The position numbers and the translations under genes were made by a program. DNA of 6,634 bases from Hyphomicrobiales bacterium (GTDB taxonomy: Bacteria; Pseudomonadota; Alphaproteobacteria; Rhizobiales; Aestuariivirgaceae), in assembly GCA_025356765.1 (NCBI GenBank), contig JANXRO010000068.1, forward strand, positions 1-6,634, given 5' to 3'. Position 1 is the first letter of the stretch, and every line of letters begins with the position of its first letter. Shown here in pieces: positions 5,577-6,634 of this stretch. Below the pieces are notes generated by a model, which saw only the letters and a list, made by a program, of their open reading frames with translations, ran no database searches and was not told where the DNA came from.

Positions 5577-6634
5577 ATGAATATTGTTCGTTTTGCACCA
5601 TCTCCCACAGGCCGCATTCACATTGGCAATGCGCGCGCTGCCCTGCTCAACTGGCTTTTCGCTTTGAAAACCGGTGGGCAATTTATATTGCGCTATGATG
5701 ACACTGACGTGGCGCGTTCAACCCAAGAATTCTCGGATGGCATTGCGCGGGATGTTGATTGGCTTGGCATCAAGCCAGCACGCATCGAATGGCAATCCAA
5801 ACGCTTTGGCCGCTATGATGATGTGGCAAAGGACCTGCGCGAACGCGGCTTTCTTTATCCATGCTATGAAACCGCTGATGAATTAGACAGACGCCGCAAG
5901 CGCCAACAGGCGCGTGGGCTTCCGCCAGTGTATGATCGCGCATCGCTTAAATTATCAGCTGATGAAATTGCTGCGTTTGAAAAAGAAGGTCGCAAGCCGC
6001 ATTGGCGATTCAAGCTGGCTCAAGCGCCGGTTGAATGGAATGATTTGATCCGCGGGCCTGTGCATATTGATACTGCAACGTTGTCAGACCCTGTTTTGGT
6101 GCGCGAAGATGGAACTTATCTTTATACGCTTCCATCGGTGATTGATGATATTGATTTTAACATCACGCACGTTATTCGCGGCGAAGACCATGTGGTGAAC
6201 ACTGCGGCGCAAATTGAAATTTCCAAAGCCATCAATGGCACCGTTCCGGCCTATGCGCATTACAGCTTGCTGAATGGCGCAGATGGCAAGGGCTTGTCTA
6301 AGCGATTGGGTTCATTGTCCATACAATCTTTCCGCGATGAAGGATTGGAAGCCATGGCTGTGGTTAGCCATGCATCGCTGCTTGGCACGTCTGATAATAT
6401 TCATCCGTGTACTGATTATAAGGAATTGGTGGATGAGTTTGATCTTGGAAAACTATCACGTGCCCCTGCCCGCTTTGATGAAGCGGAATTGCGCGCACTG
6501 AACGCAAAGCTTCTTCATATGACGCCATGGGACGCGGTGAAAGATCGCGTGCCGGGCGGCTCAGAAGCGTTCTGGTTGGCCATTCGTGGCAACATTGAAA
6601 AACTAAGCGATTCAAAGCTTTGGCTTGATCTTAT
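5577..6634 (+). CDS. gltX: Glutamyl-tRNA synthetase, 3' end off window
   Basis: This class I aminoacyl-tRNA synthetase joins glutamate to tRNA-Glu (and, in many alphaproteobacteria, a GluRS also charges tRNA-Gln for later amidation by GatCAB). There are 352 complete codons with no stop. The catalytic start FAPSPTGRIHIGNARAALLN (6-25) holds the HIGH-type motif at 15-18. RYDDTD at 39-44 replaces the more usual RIEDTD. DDIDFNITHVIRGEDH (190-205) is the conserved core strand, and DGKGLSKRLGSLSI (236-249) holds the KMSKS-type loop as LSKR. The KLSRAPARFD segment (292-301) opens the helical anticodon-binding part. Short alphaproteobacterial GluRSs are about 440-450 residues, so roughly 90-100 should lie beyond the edge. 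ATG at 5577 follows an in-frame TGA with no other usual start, yet no Shine-Dalgarno sequence precedes it. The reductase gene is divergent 53 bases away. Whether the genome has a second GluRS cannot be seen. Confidence 0.95.
   Translation, partial: MNIVRFAPSPTGRIHIGNARAALLNWLFALKTGGQFILRYDDTDVARSTQEFSDGIARDVDWLGIKPARIEWQSKRFGRYDDVAKDLRERGFLYPCYETADELDRRRKRQQARGLPPVYDRASLKLSADEIAAFEKEGRKPHWRFKLAQAPVEWNDLIRGPVHIDTATLSDPVLVREDGTYLYTLPSVIDDIDFNITHVIRGEDHVVNTAAQIEISKAINGTVPAYAHYSLLNGADGKGLSKRLGSLSIQSFRDEGLEAMAVVSHASLLGTSDNIHPCTDYKELVDEFDLGKLSRAPARFDEAELRALNAKLLHMTPWDAVKDRVPGGSEAFWLAIRGNIEKLSDSKLWLDL

Noticed and set aside
5524..5601. 26-residue N-terminal extension of the aldo/keto reductase from ATG at 5601
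   Set aside because: It would overlap the start of gltX by 25 bases and cover the TATAAT and GGAG signals that serve the ATG at 5523.

Overview
This 6.6 kb window looks like ordinary chromosomal DNA from an alphaproteobacterium of middling GC content. That placement is inferred from protein style: an alphaproteobacterial-type NAD+ synthetase, and a GluRS with RYDDTD and GLSKR signatures. I see no rRNA, tRNA, IS element, CRISPR array or phage gene. Coding density is high, and all five well-recognised genes read without frameshifts.

Layout from left to right. (1) Minus strand, 1-1329: an exopolysaccharide polyprenyl-phosphate sugar phosphotransferase (WcaJ/ExoY-like). Its 5' end is here and its last residues lie off the left edge. 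(2) 1330-1465: an intergenic gap with a terminator-like hairpin, a second inverted repeat and a repeated CCAAAYCCA motif. (3) Minus strand, 1466-2449: a YpfJ-type membrane-anchored zinc metallopeptidase. (4) 2450-2547: a divergent control region with a perfect 18-bp palindrome. (5) Plus strand, 2548-4167: glutamine-dependent NAD+ synthetase (nadE). (6) Plus strand, 4151-4522: a small gene overlapping the nadE stop, resembling Imm45-type immunity proteins of polymorphic toxin systems. (7) Minus strand, 4534-5523: an aldo/keto reductase converging on the small gene with an 11-bp gap. (8) 5524-5576: a 53-bp divergent promoter region. (9) Plus strand, 5577 to the right edge: glutamyl-tRNA synthetase (gltX), missing its C-terminal end.

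The genes do not form one pathway. nadE and the small gene form a likely translationally coupled pair. The others appear to be single transcription units: envelope polysaccharide synthesis, an envelope peptidase, a redox enzyme and tRNA charging. The points most worth a second look are the orphan immunity-like gene tied to NAD+ synthesis, the 18-bp palindrome between ypfJ and nadE, and the Glu-to-Asp change in the GluRS amino-acid pocket.
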